Shown: one piece after another, positions 50,649-60,701 of the stretch
How positions within the stretch are numbered: the first letter of the stretch is position 1
Layout: each line of letters starts with the position of its first letter
Source: Paenibacillus paridis
GTDB lineage: Bacteria > Bacillota > Bacilli > Paenibacillales > Paenibacillaceae
Direction of reading: 5' to 3'
Assembly: GCF_006345825.1 (NCBI RefSeq)
Contig: NZ_VCIX01000092.1
Location: 1,922,001-1,986,000, forward strand
Length of the DNA: 64,000 bases
Notes under the pieces: model-generated
Database searches by the model: none
Seen by the model: only the letters and a program-made list of their open reading frames with translations
Told to the model about the DNA's origin: nothing
Translations under genes and position numbers: made by a program

Positions 50649-52435
50649 TATACGGTACTCCCTTTCCGGTCATGCGCCTCCGCTGCCAGTGATGAATCAT
50701 CAAGCGGATAATCAGCATATTGAATGTTGTAAGTATCGCGGTATGGCCCACGCTGAGCGATCAGCTGCGCATGCGTTCCGCGCTGTACGATGTGACCCTC
50801 GTCAAGGACGATAATCTCGTCCGCATGGCGCAGCGAGGAAATCCGGTGCGCGATAATAAAGGTGGTACGTCCAGCCATCAGCTCCTTGAAGCCCGCTTGG
50901 ATCTCATGTTCGGTCTCCATGTCGACGGCGCTTGTCGCATCATCCAGAATAAGGATTCGCGGATTTTTGATCAGCGCCCTTGCAATGGCAATCCGCTGCT
51001 TCTGGCCCCCCGATAAGCCCATGCCTCGCTCACCAACGATCGTATCGTAACCAAGCGGCAGCTCCATGATGAAATCATGCGCTTTGGCAAGCTTCGCGGC
51101 ATATTCGATCTGCTCCGGCGTTACATCGCGCACACCGAATGCGATATTATCGCGGATCGAAGCCGAGAACAGAAAGGTTTCCTGAAATACCGGTGCAATC
51201 AAGCGGCGCAAGCTTGCTACGTCAAGATTGCGGATATCGATCCCGTCGAGCGTGATCGTCCCCTTCTTCACGTTATACGCACGCATCAGCAGTTGAATAA
51301 TCGTTGATTTGCCAGAGCCGGTTGCACCAAGGAAACCGATAACGGAACCCTCTGGCGCATCGATGACAAGGTCAGTGACTGCCGGTGACTTATCCGGATA
51401 ATTGAAGGTTACGTGGTCAAAGCGGACATGGCCTTTGACCGTATTGCTGCTTACTTCAATTGCATCCTCGGTGTTTTTCACGTGAACGTGCTCATTCAGC
51501 AAGCCGAGCACCCGCTCTCCGGACGCTTTAAACTGGGTATAGTTGTTTATGTGGAAGCCAAGACCCCACATCGGGCCGATAATATACCAGATCAAACTGA
51601 AAAACGCGACGAATTCCCCTAATTTAAGCGAATTATTAATGACTAGAATACCGCCAGCAACCAGCAGGATGACGGCGCTTAAGTTGGCGACAAGCTCCAT
51701 GACTGGAAAATATTTCGCCCATATCTTTGCAGCGCCGACCTGATTGGTTTGGTAGGCTTCGCTGCGGATCGAAAATTTGGATACCTCATGGTTCTCGCGG
51801 GCAAACGATTTAACGGTGCGCACGCCTGTAATGTTCTCCTGAACGGCTGTGGTCAAGTTACTCATCGCTTGGCGCATTTCCCGAAACGCGGGATGGATAT
51901 TGCGCTCAAAGCGAATGGCCGCAAAGCCGAGCAGCGGGATCGTCACTAGTGTGATTAAAGTAAGCTGCCAATGAATGGACAGCATCATGGCTCCGCCGAA
52001 AATGATCATAAGCACCATGTTCAAAATTTGCGCAAAACCAAAGCCGATGAAGTTGCGGATCGCCTCAAGATCCGCAGTCAAGCGCGACATCAAGTCGCCT
52101 GTCTTTGCTTTGTCATAGTACTGGTACGATAGCGTTTGCAGCTTGTCATACAAAGCATTACGCATACGGAAGGCTACCTTGTTGCCAAGTCTTCCTCCAA
52201 AAAATCCATGTAAAAACTGCATGCAGCCTTTAAATGCGATGACCGCTACTACCGTAAAAGCAAGTTTTGGAACCAGGTCGAACTTTTCCGGCTTAATGAC
52301 ATCGTCAATCAGGTAACGCAGCAAATTCGGATAGACAAGTCCGAGCGCCGTCGCGCACATTAAGCAAAATATGGAGGAGAATAAAAACTTTCGCTCCGCC
52401 CAATAAAATGCTTTCAATTGCCTAAAAACGTCCAA
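50648..52435 (-). CDS. ABC exporter half-transporter, YheH/BmrD-like
   Basis: A 595-aa protein started at the TTG at 52435, with GGGGAGA about 9 nt upstream; the longer frame to 52522 lacks such a site. Six membrane segments precede the NBD, which has Walker A GATGSGKSTIIQLLMRAYN, a consensus signature GLSGGQKQRIAIARAL, and Walker B ILILDDATSAVD, where the catalytic Glu is Asp. The change predicts one weak ATP site, usual in heterodimeric multidrug exporters. It is co-transcribed with the downstream half. Confidence 0.86.
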   Translation of the reverse strand: MDVFRQLKAFYWAERKFLFSSIFCLMCATALGLVYPNLLRYLIDDVIKPEKFDLVPKLAFTVVAVIAFKGCMQFLHGFFGGRLGNKVAFRMRNALYDKLQTLSYQYYDKAKTGDLMSRLTADLEAIRNFIGFGFAQILNMVLMIIFGGAMMLSIHWQLTLITLVTIPLLGFAAIRFERNIHPAFREMRQAMSNLTTAVQENITGVRTVKSFARENHEVSKFSIRSEAYQTNQVGAAKIWAKYFPVMELVANLSAVILLVAGGILVINNSLKLGEFVAFFSLIWYIIGPMWGLGFHINNYTQFKASGERVLGLLNEHVHVKNTEDAIEVSSNTVKGHVRFDHVTFNYPDKSPAVTDLVIDAPEGSVIGFLGATGSGKSTIIQLLMRAYNVKKGTITLDGIDIRNLDVASLRRLIAPVFQETFLFSASIRDNIAFGVRDVTPEQIEYAAKLAKAHDFIMELPLGYDTIVGERGMGLSGGQKQRIAIARALIKNPRILILDDATSAVDMETEHEIQAGFKELMAGRTTFIIAHRISSLRHADEIIVLDEGHIVQRGTHAQLIAQRGPYRDTYNIQYADYPLDDSSLAAEAHDRKGSTV

Positions 52436-52651
52436 GTAAATCCATCTCCCCGTTGCTATTTTGTAAGTATGAATGAATATTATCAGCATCCCGAAATGCG
52501 AGCAAACAGTATAAGTATGCATATAACTGATTTAAACAGCTAATAGCCGCGATATGTAAAATGGAAACGGTTAATGCTCCCAATTGGTCCTAAATCGTGA
52601 CAGATATGTGCCTATTGCTCACTTTTTGCACAGAAACACACTAAATTAAAA

Positions 52652-52690
52652 AATGCTTTTGCAGGCGCAACTCGCGCCCACAAAAGCATT
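52652..52690 (-). terminator. Terminator of the nth-dynamin operon
   Basis: AATGCTTTTG (52652-52661) pairs with CAAAAGCATT (52681-52690), with an inner GGCGC/GCGCC stem. On the minus strand TTTTTAATTT follows. Confidence 0.85.
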
Positions 52691-52730
52691 CAGCTGTATA
52701 TGCGATAGATAGATACGCATTCATTGACAA

Positions 52731-55700
52731 TTAGATATGAATAAGACTGTCATGCAGCTGCTTCAGTTCTGCCGTATTGGCAGTGCCGGACAGCGAGCTC
52801 CGCTTCCCGCTCTCATAAGCCAGCATATCCTCTAGCAATTTGATTCCGGCTTGTTCGGCAGCCTGCTGCCAAATCTGCTCATAAAGCGAAATCCAAAGCA
52901 TCGTCTGTTCCGTCATCCATCCGTTCAAAGACGGGGCAAGCAGCGCTTCGAGCTCCTTGCGAAGCAAACCCTTGCCCTCCCCCTCGAAAAACTGGCGTGG
53001 CGATTTGAAACGGCTCCACAGCAGCTTCGCATCGACAGCCGAAGCTTCCCAGGCAGCCGGTTCATCCGGTGTCGGCAAATCCGAAGCGCTATAAGGAACG
53101 GCGTTATAGGATGCGATAGATGCTTCCAAGCGCTGGGCTGCGATCGCGTATTGCTTCTGAAGCTGCGTATGAATCCCCTTCTCCATGCGGAGCGACGTAG
53201 CCAGCATCTCTTGCGAGAGCTCCAGTTGGACTAGCCGCTGCAGCTCCAGCCATGACGTCCAGATCGCCTTGCGCAAATCGCGCCCGTCGTCCTGCAAGGA
53301 AGCCGGGTTAAAGGCAAGGTTGTAAAATTCGCCAAAACGATACTGAAGGCGCTGTACGACATAATACAGAAGCTCGCTTAGCTCCTGCCGCAGCTGCTCT
53401 GGCAGGACCCCGGACTGAAGCGCGGAAATTTCGCCCTTCGCATCGTTTACGGATGCCTCCAGCGTGTTTAGCTCCGCTTCCCGAGCAGCGACATCGCCTT
53501 CGGCGCTCTGCAGCCAACCTGCTACGGTTGCGGCTGCACGCTTCAAATCCTGTTCTGCCGCATCAATGGCGAGCTTTCCAAGATCATTTTGTACAAAAGA
53601 TAGAAATGATTGCTCAAATGCTTCAATGCCGGACTTCTTCAGAAGCTCTGCATCCCCGCTTAGCTTGCCGTCGAGCGCTTGCAGGCTGGAAACAGGAAAT
53701 AGGCGCGGCGACCGTATCGCATGCTGAAGGAGATTTGTCTCCACATGCTTTAAGACGCCAGCCAGCTCCTCCTCATCCGCAGCCAAATCGGCGGCATTGA
53801 CGAGGAAAAACATTTTGTCGAGCTCGAACTGATCCTTTACCCTGCCGAGCTGCATCAAGAATTGACGATCCGCTTGGGAGAACGCGTGATTGTAATACGT
53901 GACAAACAGAACGGCATCGGCATTTTTAATATAATTAAAAGCAACGCCGGTATGCCTCGCATTGACGGAATCGGCCCCTGGCGTATCCACGAGCACGATT
54001 CCCTGCGCGGTGAGCGCGCAATCGTAATGAAGCTCGATCTCGCTAACGAAGCAAGAACGCGATTCTTCCGCGACATACCGTTCATATTCCGCTTGGTTAA
54101 CCGAGAGCTGCTCGCCCAGGAGCGGCTCATGCTCTGCCCATCCCGCCCGAGCGGCGCGCAGGAAGCTGAAATGCGGGCGGCCGCCAGCACCGATGGAATC
54201 GGGAGTGAGCCGGTCAATCGCCCGCATCAGGGCTGCGGCATCCGGCAGCTGGTCGATGCCGGCTTTCTCGCCGAGCAGCGCCAAGGAATAGCGCACATCG
54301 TCCTCAATGGCGGCGCGCGACTTCATGACGATGCGCGCTGTGCCATGTCCGTGCTCAGCCGTCGGCGGCACGAGCCGGTTGATCGCTGCTGTTGTCGGAT
54401 TCGGCGAGACCGGCAATACCGGCTCGCCGATCAGCGCGTTCGCAAGCGAGGATTTGCCGGCGCTGAAGGCGCCGAACAATGCGATGGTGAAGCGGCTGTC
54501 CTTCAGCCGCTTCGCCTTGTCGCGCATCGCCTGTGCAGCGGCAGCAAGCGCCGCATGCGGGGCAAGCAGCTCAGCAGCGCCCGCTAAGCGAGCTGCTGCG
54601 CTGTGCTGCTGCGCAAGAGCGGCTCCGCCGCCCCATGCGCCCCGCCCTGAAGCGGCAGGACGCGGTGACGCGGCCGTGCTGCGGGCTAAGGCGGCTGACG
54701 CTTCAGCCGCCTCTGCAGCCGCATGCTCCGCGGCTGCTGTATGGCCAGCGGCGCGCGGCGCTGGCAACGCCGGCCTCGCCGGCGCCTCTGGCAGCGCGCG
54801 CGCAAGCCGCGCTGCATGCTCTGCCGCGCGCTTCGCCAGCGCAGCAAGCGCCTCAAGGGCGCCAGCCTGCGCGCGAAGCGCCGCGAGCTGTGCCTTGGCC
54901 TCGGCGGCAGAGGCTTCGCCTGCCGCTGCCGAATGATCCGCCAGCGCATCGATCAGCTCTAGCGCCCGCTGGCGATAAACCCCCTTCACATCCGCGGCAA
55001 GATCGCGGCTGAAGGTCATCGTATATTCGCTATTGATGACAGCTCCGGGCTTTACCCGCCCAATAAGCCACTGCGCATCGGGCAGCCAGGCAAGCTTCTG
55101 CCCAAGCTCCGCCTCTAGCCGCTCGTTATCGAAGCCGATTCGCTCCGCTTCCGTACGAAGCAATTGCTTCACATGCCAATCAATAGAGGCACTGATAAGG
55201 CTGTTCAGCTCTGCGCTGAAAGCCTGCAGCCGCCTATCCTGCTCTGCGGCTGTCTTCGCTGCCGCAAAGAGCAAACCCGCTTTAAAACCGGGCTTGCGGC
55301 TCTCCAGAAACGTTTGGGCCAAATCACGGAGTCCAGCTGGCGTAATATTCGCATTGTCGAGCAAGCTTTGCAGCTCCTTGCGCAGTCCTGCCCGGTAGAC
55401 TTCCTTATGCGCAGCGATTTGAGCAACTAATGCGGTCAGACGATCCATCTCGCCTTTCACCCTGGCCGCAGCCTCTTCATCGCCTGCTTCTTCGACCAGC
55501 CGTTCCCGCTCGGGCTCAGCCAGCTCGTCTTCCCGTTTCTTATGCCCCTCTACCAAGTGGCGCAAAGAAGCATCCACACTATATACGCAGAGCGGCTCAC
55601 GAATCGTTTTCAACTGATCAAGAAGCTCGAGCAACGACTCCCATTCCTGCTGGGGATGCTCCGGCTCGCGCAACGACAAATAAACGATCCCTGCCGGCTC

Positions 55701-56381
55701 CAAATGCCAAGCATGGAACGCATCCTCGACGCTTTGACGATAGCTTGCGAAGGATAGCTCACGTTCGCGATGCTTATCAATCTGATTGACGATAAAATAT
55801 AAGGGCTTGCCCCAATCCTTCAGCTGCTTGGCAAAAGAGAAATTGATTTCGGATTGGACATGGTTGTAATCCATAACATAAAAAACAACATCTGCCAGAT
55901 GCAGCGCCGATTCCGTTGCCATCCGGTGCGCATCGTCGGTCGAATCAATGCCTGGCGTATCCAGCAGCACCGTATGATTGCCTAGGCGCTCGCTTGGATA
56001 AACGATCGATACCGATGTAAATTGCTCCCCATCGACGCAGTAACGGTCAAGCTCCTCGATCGGAACCTCCGCTTGCGAGGTTGCCCCATTGCGAAGAATT
56101 TCCACTGCCGCATAGGCACGGTCTCCGCCGCGGATCGATACCACGTTCGCGCTGGTTGGGATCGGACTCGAAGGCAGCAGCTTTGTGCCGCAAAGGCGAT
56201 TGATCAACGTTGATTTCCCCGCCGAAAAATGTCCACAAAAAGCGACAGTAAGCCGACCATCGGTCAGCTTACTGTTCAGCTCTTGTGCTTGCTTTGCATG
56301 TAACACATCACCTGCAGCCGCCATGAGGCCAGCTGTTTCGGATATAGCTCCCGCTATGCTTTGCACGGTTATTTGAGTCAT
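52731..56381 (-). CDS. Tandem dynamin-like GTPase (DynA type)
   Basis: A 1216-aa protein started at the ATG at 56381, with AAGGAG 6 nt upstream. It contains two GTPase modules. The first has GHFSAGKST (50-58), DTPGIDS (141-147) and NQID (199-202). The second has GAFSAGKSS near 640, DTPGADS near 800 and NAAD further on. B. subtilis DynA has the same fused layout (about 1190 aa) and works in membrane fusion and repair. A long Ala/Arg/Pro-rich linker of unusual base composition (residues about 475-625; 54500-54960) joins the halves. Each half also has long helical stalk regions. Confidence 0.85.
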   Translation of the reverse strand: MTQITVQSIAGAISETAGLMAAAGDVLHAKQAQELNSKLTDGRLTVAFCGHFSAGKSTLINRLCGTKLLPSSPIPTSANVVSIRGGDRAYAAVEILRNGATSQAEVPIEELDRYCVDGEQFTSVSIVYPSERLGNHTVLLDTPGIDSTDDAHRMATESALHLADVVFYVMDYNHVQSEINFSFAKQLKDWGKPLYFIVNQIDKHRERELSFASYRQSVEDAFHAWHLEPAGIVYLSLREPEHPQQEWESLLELLDQLKTIREPLCVYSVDASLRHLVEGHKKREDELAEPERERLVEEAGDEEAAARVKGEMDRLTALVAQIAAHKEVYRAGLRKELQSLLDNANITPAGLRDLAQTFLESRKPGFKAGLLFAAAKTAAEQDRRLQAFSAELNSLISASIDWHVKQLLRTEAERIGFDNERLEAELGQKLAWLPDAQWLIGRVKPGAVINSEYTMTFSRDLAADVKGVYRQRALELIDALADHSAAAGEASAAEAKAQLAALRAQAGALEALAALAKRAAEHAARLARALPEAPARPALPAPRAAGHTAAAEHAAAEAAEASAALARSTAASPRPAASGRGAWGGGAALAQQHSAAARLAGAAELLAPHAALAAAAQAMRDKAKRLKDSRFTIALFGAFSAGKSSLANALIGEPVLPVSPNPTTAAINRLVPPTAEHGHGTARIVMKSRAAIEDDVRYSLALLGEKAGIDQLPDAAALMRAIDRLTPDSIGAGGRPHFSFLRAARAGWAEHEPLLGEQLSVNQAEYERYVAEESRSCFVSEIELHYDCALTAQGIVLVDTPGADSVNARHTGVAFNYIKNADAVLFVTYYNHAFSQADRQFLMQLGRVKDQFELDKMFFLVNAADLAADEEELAGVLKHVETNLLQHAIRSPRLFPVSSLQALDGKLSGDAELLKKSGIEAFEQSFLSFVQNDLGKLAIDAAEQDLKRAAATVAGWLQSAEGDVAAREAELNTLEASVNDAKGEISALQSGVLPEQLRQELSELLYYVVQRLQYRFGEFYNLAFNPASLQDDGRDLRKAIWTSWLELQRLVQLELSQEMLATSLRMEKGIHTQLQKQYAIAAQRLEASIASYNAVPYSASDLPTPDEPAAWEASAVDAKLLWSRFKSPRQFFEGEGKGLLRKELEALLAPSLNGWMTEQTMLWISLYEQIWQQAAEQAGIKLLEDMLAYESGKRSSLSGTANTAELKQLHDSLIHI

Positions 56382-56391
56382 CGTCTTCTCC

Positions 56392-56664
56392 TTAAACGGC
56401 TTGCTCTTCTTCAGACGGCAGGCAAATTTCAAATACATTGCCGTGCTGCAAGATCATAATGTTGCGTTCTTTGTCTCTCATCACGACAACCTCTGGCTTC
56501 GAACGCATACGCTCGATGTATTGGTCAGGCACATCGCCCGAGCCGCTTACGGTAATGCCTTCTACCAAAATATCCTCGTGCTCCTCTGGCGGTGACTCAA
56601 GCACTTGCTCGTAAATATCGGAAAAAAGCTCAAAATTGTTCGTGTAAACGGAAATACAGTTCAT
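56392..56664 (-). CDS. Small uncharacterised protein between nth and dynamin
   Basis: A 90-aa acidic protein, with YTNNFELFSDIYEQVLES at the start, PPEEHEDILVEG and VVVMRDKERNIMILQHG at the end. I use the ATG at 56664 with AAGGA 8 nt upstream; an ATG at 56673 overlaps the nth stop and is an alternative. I do not recognise the family. The position between nth and the dynamin gene, with very short gaps, puts it in one operon with both. Confidence 0.65.
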   Translation of the reverse strand: MNCISVYTNNFELFSDIYEQVLESPPEEHEDILVEGITVSGSGDVPDQYIERMRSKPEVVVMRDKERNIMILQHGNVFEICLPSEEEQAV

Positions 56665-56669
56665 GTTCA

Positions 56670-57365
56670 TCATCCTTCATTGGCTATTTTAGGTTTAATG
56701 CTCTTATTTTTTGTTTTAAACCCTGGCTTCATACGTTGTTTTCCTTCTTTGCATAAATCAAGCAGTGGACAGATCGGGCACTGCGGGCTTTGCGCCTTGC
56801 AATGATAGCGGCCGAAAAAGATCAGCCTGTGGTGGGTCAAGGTCCACTCATCCCTCGGTACGAGCTTCATCAGCTTCTTCTCCACCTCTAGCACCGTGTC
56901 ATCCGGCTTGGCAAATCCGAGCCGCTTTGAGACGCGATCCACATGCGTATCAACAGCAATGGCTGGCACGCCAAACGCGTTAGACATCACAACATTAGCC
57001 GTTTTGCGCCCAACACCCGGCAGCTCGGTAAGTCCCTCATGGCTCTCGGGCACTTCACCGTCATATTTATCAATGACGATCCGGCAAAGCTTTTGTATAT
57101 TCGAAGCCTTGCTGCGAAACAAACCGATGCGGCGAATATCCTGCTCCAGCTCCTCTAGTGGAACGCTCAAATAATCCTCGGGCCGCTTATATTTTTCAAA
57201 TAAGGATACCGTCACTTTATTGACCGTTTCATCCGTGCATTGCGCTGAGAGCAGCACGGCTATCGTAAGCTCGAACGGATTGCTGTGGTTCAGCTCACAG
57301 TGTGCATCTGGAAACATGCCCGCTATTACGTCCAGCACATGACGCATTTTCTGTTTCGCAATCAT
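56670..57365 (-). CDS. nth: Endonuclease III
   Basis: A 231-aa DNA glycosylase/AP lyase started at the ATG at 57365, with GGAGAGAGG just upstream (the frame runs back to 57437 but that part is non-family sequence). The helix-hairpin-helix is LPGVGRKTANVVMSNAFG, the catalytic aspartate is in AVDTHVDRVSKRLG, and four cysteines of the Fe-S cluster lie in CKAQSPQCPICPLLDLC. It removes oxidised pyrimidines. It heads the operon with the small gene and the dynamin-like gene. Confidence 0.93.
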   Translation of the reverse strand: MIAKQKMRHVLDVIAGMFPDAHCELNHSNPFELTIAVLLSAQCTDETVNKVTVSLFEKYKRPEDYLSVPLEELEQDIRRIGLFRSKASNIQKLCRIVIDKYDGEVPESHEGLTELPGVGRKTANVVMSNAFGVPAIAVDTHVDRVSKRLGFAKPDDTVLEVEKKLMKLVPRDEWTLTHHRLIFFGRYHCKAQSPQCPICPLLDLCKEGKQRMKPGFKTKNKSIKPKIANEG

Positions 57366-57449
57366 CGTCCTCTCTCCTAATGAAACACTATCGTTCAAAG
57401 TGTAGCGAAATTTGTCACGCTTAGCAACCGTAATCAAGCATATTCTATA

Positions 57450-57477
57450 AAAAAACTGCCCATTAGGGCAGTTTTTT
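57450..57477. terminator. Bidirectional-looking terminator upstream of nth
   Basis: AAAAAACTGCCC (57450-57461) and GGGCAGTTTTTT (57466-57477) form a 12-bp perfect stem around ATTA. On the minus strand it terminates the SLH-protein transcript before nth. Confidence 0.85.
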
Positions 57478-57528
57478 CACAAATTTTAAATATATCGGCA
57501 CAAATCCATCCATTTTTTAAGGAAAACG

Positions 57529-60012
57529 CTACTTGACGATTGCAATCGCGTTGTTGCGGAAACCGAAAATTGTAATCTTATCCCCGGCTTTCAAAGCAGT
57601 TACAGTGCCTACAGCACCATTCAGCGTATACTTTGTGCTGCTGGTCACGTTAAAATAATTGCGGTTGTCCGAATCCGAAGCTTTTTCCGTCCAAATTTGG
57701 CCAGTTGAAGCATTATAGCTCGTGAAGACGCGGCTTTCCCCAACTGCTGCTGTGATTATCGTGCTTGCGCCTTCCGGCTTCTGTACTTCCACGTAATCCC
57801 CTACTGCCAACAGGCTCGTTGCCGTGCCCTGCGAAGCGCCTTTGCTGATCGCGAAGCCGGCATCGCCGTTATACGTAATCGTTTGTCCCGCCAAGCTTAC
57901 GACGGTAACGGAATTAGCCGCTACGGATTGTACGGTCCCTAACGTTACAGGTACGATCCGCGCAGTTACCGCTTGCTTGCCGATATAATTAACATTGATG
58001 ATCGAGCCTGTCGGGATTTGGTCTACCGTTAGTTTCGCCCCAACATCATTCAGCAGCTCTGTATTCAACACCGATAAATCAAACGCGGCAGTTGCTGTGT
58101 TTTTTACTCTCAGCTTTTTGTTAATCGTATCTAACGAGATGACCTCATACTGGGCGTTAAGGTGTACTTTAACGGTTGCAACACGGTCCTGCGTGCTGTT
58201 TAATTCCAACGTTAGCAGATCGCCGGCCTTCAAATCGCTCAAGCCCGCATTCGCGATAGTTGGATGTTCAACGAAAGCGGAATTGTAAGGAACGGCTGCA
58301 GTAGCACCGCCATCTAATCTGAGGGTCATCAAATTAGCCGCAGAGTTCATCGATACAAGCGAACCTGTGTATTTCGTTATAAACTGCAGGGAAACGATCG
58401 AATCGCCTGTATAGCTAATTACAATTTTACGGTTTTGAGTCAAGAGGCTATTAGCCGAGGCAAGTGAAATCACATTGCCGCCGTACTCAATTCTTGTTTT
58501 GTCTGTAAAATACAGCGCCTGTGCGTTTCCGCCTGAAGCATCTACGATCGTTAGCAGCTTTTTGTCATAGACATAGCTTGCAACCTGAGCGCCTGCTAAT
58601 GTTTTCACATTGCGGTTAGCTACTTTAATTTTTGTCACTTGGTCTTTATCGTTAAGCGTTAGTTCTACTTGGTCGGCTTCCTTGATCAGATCGTTAACCG
58701 TCGCTCCATTAATGCCATCAATCTCTACGGTTACCGTATCAGCCACAAACTTGGATACAAGCACCGAGCCCGACATAATGGTAACAAGCTGACCATCCGC
58801 GCTATAGAACGTGCCAGTGGCAGTTGTAGCTGCAGCTTGCGACGAAGCCACAATCTTCAGGGCAAGCGGAGTTTCACGGAACGTATCCTGAACGATACTG
58901 ATCTGGCTGTCTCTCTTAATCGCAGACAGAGCTAGCGCCTTCCCGTCTGTATCTACGACAGAGACTGCATCGTTATAGTAGATTTCCACGGGCTTGTCAT
59001 TGATCCATACGTATATTTTCTTCTCGCCGGCAATCACCCGGTCAAGCGTACCTGTTACTGTTTTCGTGTACTGCTTGTCCCCTTTGACTTCCACGTACTT
59101 TGCTTTACCGTCCTTAGCAATGACAGTTACGTCTCCGAAGTCTACAAGCTGTTCTCTTGTAATTGGCGTTTCCGAATTATAGTGATAAAAGAGCGTGTCC
59201 GCATCAACGGCATAGCTGGTTTCCTTCTTGTCACTGAAAATAGTAAGCGAAGCTGCTGTGTTCGCTGTGACAATTCCGTTTGTTTGTCCTTCATATGCCA
59301 CAGGAAAAATCGATTCCGCCCGGCTGAACATCGTCGCCAAGCTCGCGCGGTTCACGTTCGCTTTGGGATCAAATTTCGTTGCCGTAACGCCTTTGACAAG
59401 CTCCAGCTTGGCGGCTGCATTGACATATCCCTTGTATATCGAATTGATTTGGGCAGAGTCGGTGAAGCTCGACGCCGCGTTTTGCAACCGTACGGCTTCT
59501 TCTTCCTGATCAATTGCACGAACCATCAGCTTTGTGACCCATTCCCGAGTAGCTGGTTTAGTTCCCCATGCGACTTTAGGCTCCTTGGCGGCCAGCTCGA
59601 ATTCTTCTGCCTGATCAAGCAAACCTTCCTGGAAAGCAAGCGTCACATAAGGTTTGAAATAGCTGCTCACCTCAAAAGAGGTAGGAAAGCCGATAATCGC
59701 ATTCTGGTCGGCTTTTTTATCCAGACCTGCAAAACGGAGCGCCATCAAAACCGCTTCCTGTTGGCTTACATTTTCGCTTGGCCGGAACACAAATGCCCCG
59801 CTAGTTGTTGTATTTCCCGCGATGATTCCTTGCAATGCCAGCTTTGCTATATGCTTCTCGGCCCAATGTCCGCTGCTCACGTCTTTAAATGGCGTGGTTA
59901 ATGCCGCCGCAGACACCTGAATTTGATTTGGCAGCATAACGCCGCTTCCGGTTACGAGTGAAAATACAATCGCTCCTGTTAAAATCTTTTTGCCTGCAAA
60001 TTGCAATGTCAT
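57529..60012 (-). CDS. SLH-domain cell-surface protein
   Basis: An 827-aa protein started at the ATG at 60012, with CAGGAGG upstream (12 nt spacing). A signal peptide covers residues 1 to about 36. Three SLH motifs follow, with TTPFKDVSSGHWAEKHIAK, GAFVFRPSENVSQQEAVLMA and KFDPKANVNRASLATMFS as anchors. They bind the wall polysaccharide. The remaining 600 residues are beta-rich, with repeated Val/Thr/Lys stretches and no catalytic motif I know. It precedes a GerMN lipoprotein and a cell-wall amidase on the same strand, so it belongs to an envelope gene group. Confidence 0.85.
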   Translation of the reverse strand: MTLQFAGKKILTGAIVFSLVTGSGVMLPNQIQVSAAALTTPFKDVSSGHWAEKHIAKLALQGIIAGNTTTSGAFVFRPSENVSQQEAVLMALRFAGLDKKADQNAIIGFPTSFEVSSYFKPYVTLAFQEGLLDQAEEFELAAKEPKVAWGTKPATREWVTKLMVRAIDQEEEAVRLQNAASSFTDSAQINSIYKGYVNAAAKLELVKGVTATKFDPKANVNRASLATMFSRAESIFPVAYEGQTNGIVTANTAASLTIFSDKKETSYAVDADTLFYHYNSETPITREQLVDFGDVTVIAKDGKAKYVEVKGDKQYTKTVTGTLDRVIAGEKKIYVWINDKPVEIYYNDAVSVVDTDGKALALSAIKRDSQISIVQDTFRETPLALKIVASSQAAATTATGTFYSADGQLVTIMSGSVLVSKFVADTVTVEIDGINGATVNDLIKEADQVELTLNDKDQVTKIKVANRNVKTLAGAQVASYVYDKKLLTIVDASGGNAQALYFTDKTRIEYGGNVISLASANSLLTQNRKIVISYTGDSIVSLQFITKYTGSLVSMNSAANLMTLRLDGGATAAVPYNSAFVEHPTIANAGLSDLKAGDLLTLELNSTQDRVATVKVHLNAQYEVISLDTINKKLRVKNTATAAFDLSVLNTELLNDVGAKLTVDQIPTGSIINVNYIGKQAVTARIVPVTLGTVQSVAANSVTVVSLAGQTITYNGDAGFAISKGASQGTATSLLAVGDYVEVQKPEGASTIITAAVGESRVFTSYNASTGQIWTEKASDSDNRNYFNVTSSTKYTLNGAVGTVTALKAGDKITIFGFRNNAIAIVK

Positions 60013-60136
60013 AGATGGATATCCTCCTGAAAGTTTAGGATGAAATAAGCAGAATCGACCCCGCAAGCCTTTTGCAAGGGCGGAGCCGTTCTATGTGTAA
60101 CTATGTGCTGTGTGAGTGTTTCATATAAAACAACTG

Positions 60137-60682
60137 CTATTCTTGTTCGCGCACCATCGGATATTCTAATTCCACATGGCCCATGAGCGTTTCTACTTCA
60201 GCGCCATCAACCAATAGTTGAATTCCTTGGACGAAGTCAAACTGGAATAACGTTTTCTTCAAGGTCTCGATGACAAGCATTTCGCCAGGGGCACCCAGAC
60301 GAGCCTCGTCCGGCAAATGAATATCCAGAACGACAAGACCATCAGTTAATTCTACGGATGTAAGCTCAATTGGTTGCCATAGAGCCAACACATTTTCGGC
60401 AGGATCTTTTTGAAGCTCGGCTATTGCCGCTTTCACAAGATCGGTATCCGTTTCGTATTGCAGCTTTACGGATTTCTCGATTGTTTCAGCTAGCTCAGTA
60501 TCGGTTAAATAAATGATAGCTTCGCGCTCGTTTAATGCTGCGGTAGGCTCCGGCGAGGGAGTCACGGTAGGCGCAGCTGTGCTGCCTGGTTGGTTGCCTG
60601 GCTTGTCCTGCACACCACAGCCTGCCAATGCAGCAGATAAGATGATGACAGCAAGCAGCCCGCGTGCTTTGAATGTTTTCAT
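60137..60682 (-). CDS. GerMN-domain lipoprotein
   Basis: A 181-aa lipoprotein started at the ATG at 60682; the GTG at 60694 is less likely. The signal ends in the lipobox SAALAG-Cys22. A Pro/Thr-rich spacer follows. Residues about 55-175 match the GerMN domain, with EREAIIYLTDTELAETIEKS, LTDGLVVLDIHLPDEA and ETLMGHVELEYP. GerM in Bacillus is needed for sporulation and germination. Here it stands between an SLH protein and an amidase, so a wall-linked sporulation role is likely. Confidence 0.82.
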   Translation of the reverse strand: MKTFKARGLLAVIILSAALAGCGVQDKPGNQPGSTAAPTVTPSPEPTAALNEREAIIYLTDTELAETIEKSVKLQYETDTDLVKAAIAELQKDPAENVLALWQPIELTSVELTDGLVVLDIHLPDEARLGAPGEMLVIETLKKTLFQFDFVQGIQLLVDGAEVETLMGHVELEYPMVREQE

Positions 60683-60701
60683 TACACTGAACACCTGCTT
60701 T

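Noticed and set aside
54307..55012. Several Ala- or Arg-rich plus-strand frames
   Set aside because: They are antisense shadows of the GC-rich dynamin linker.
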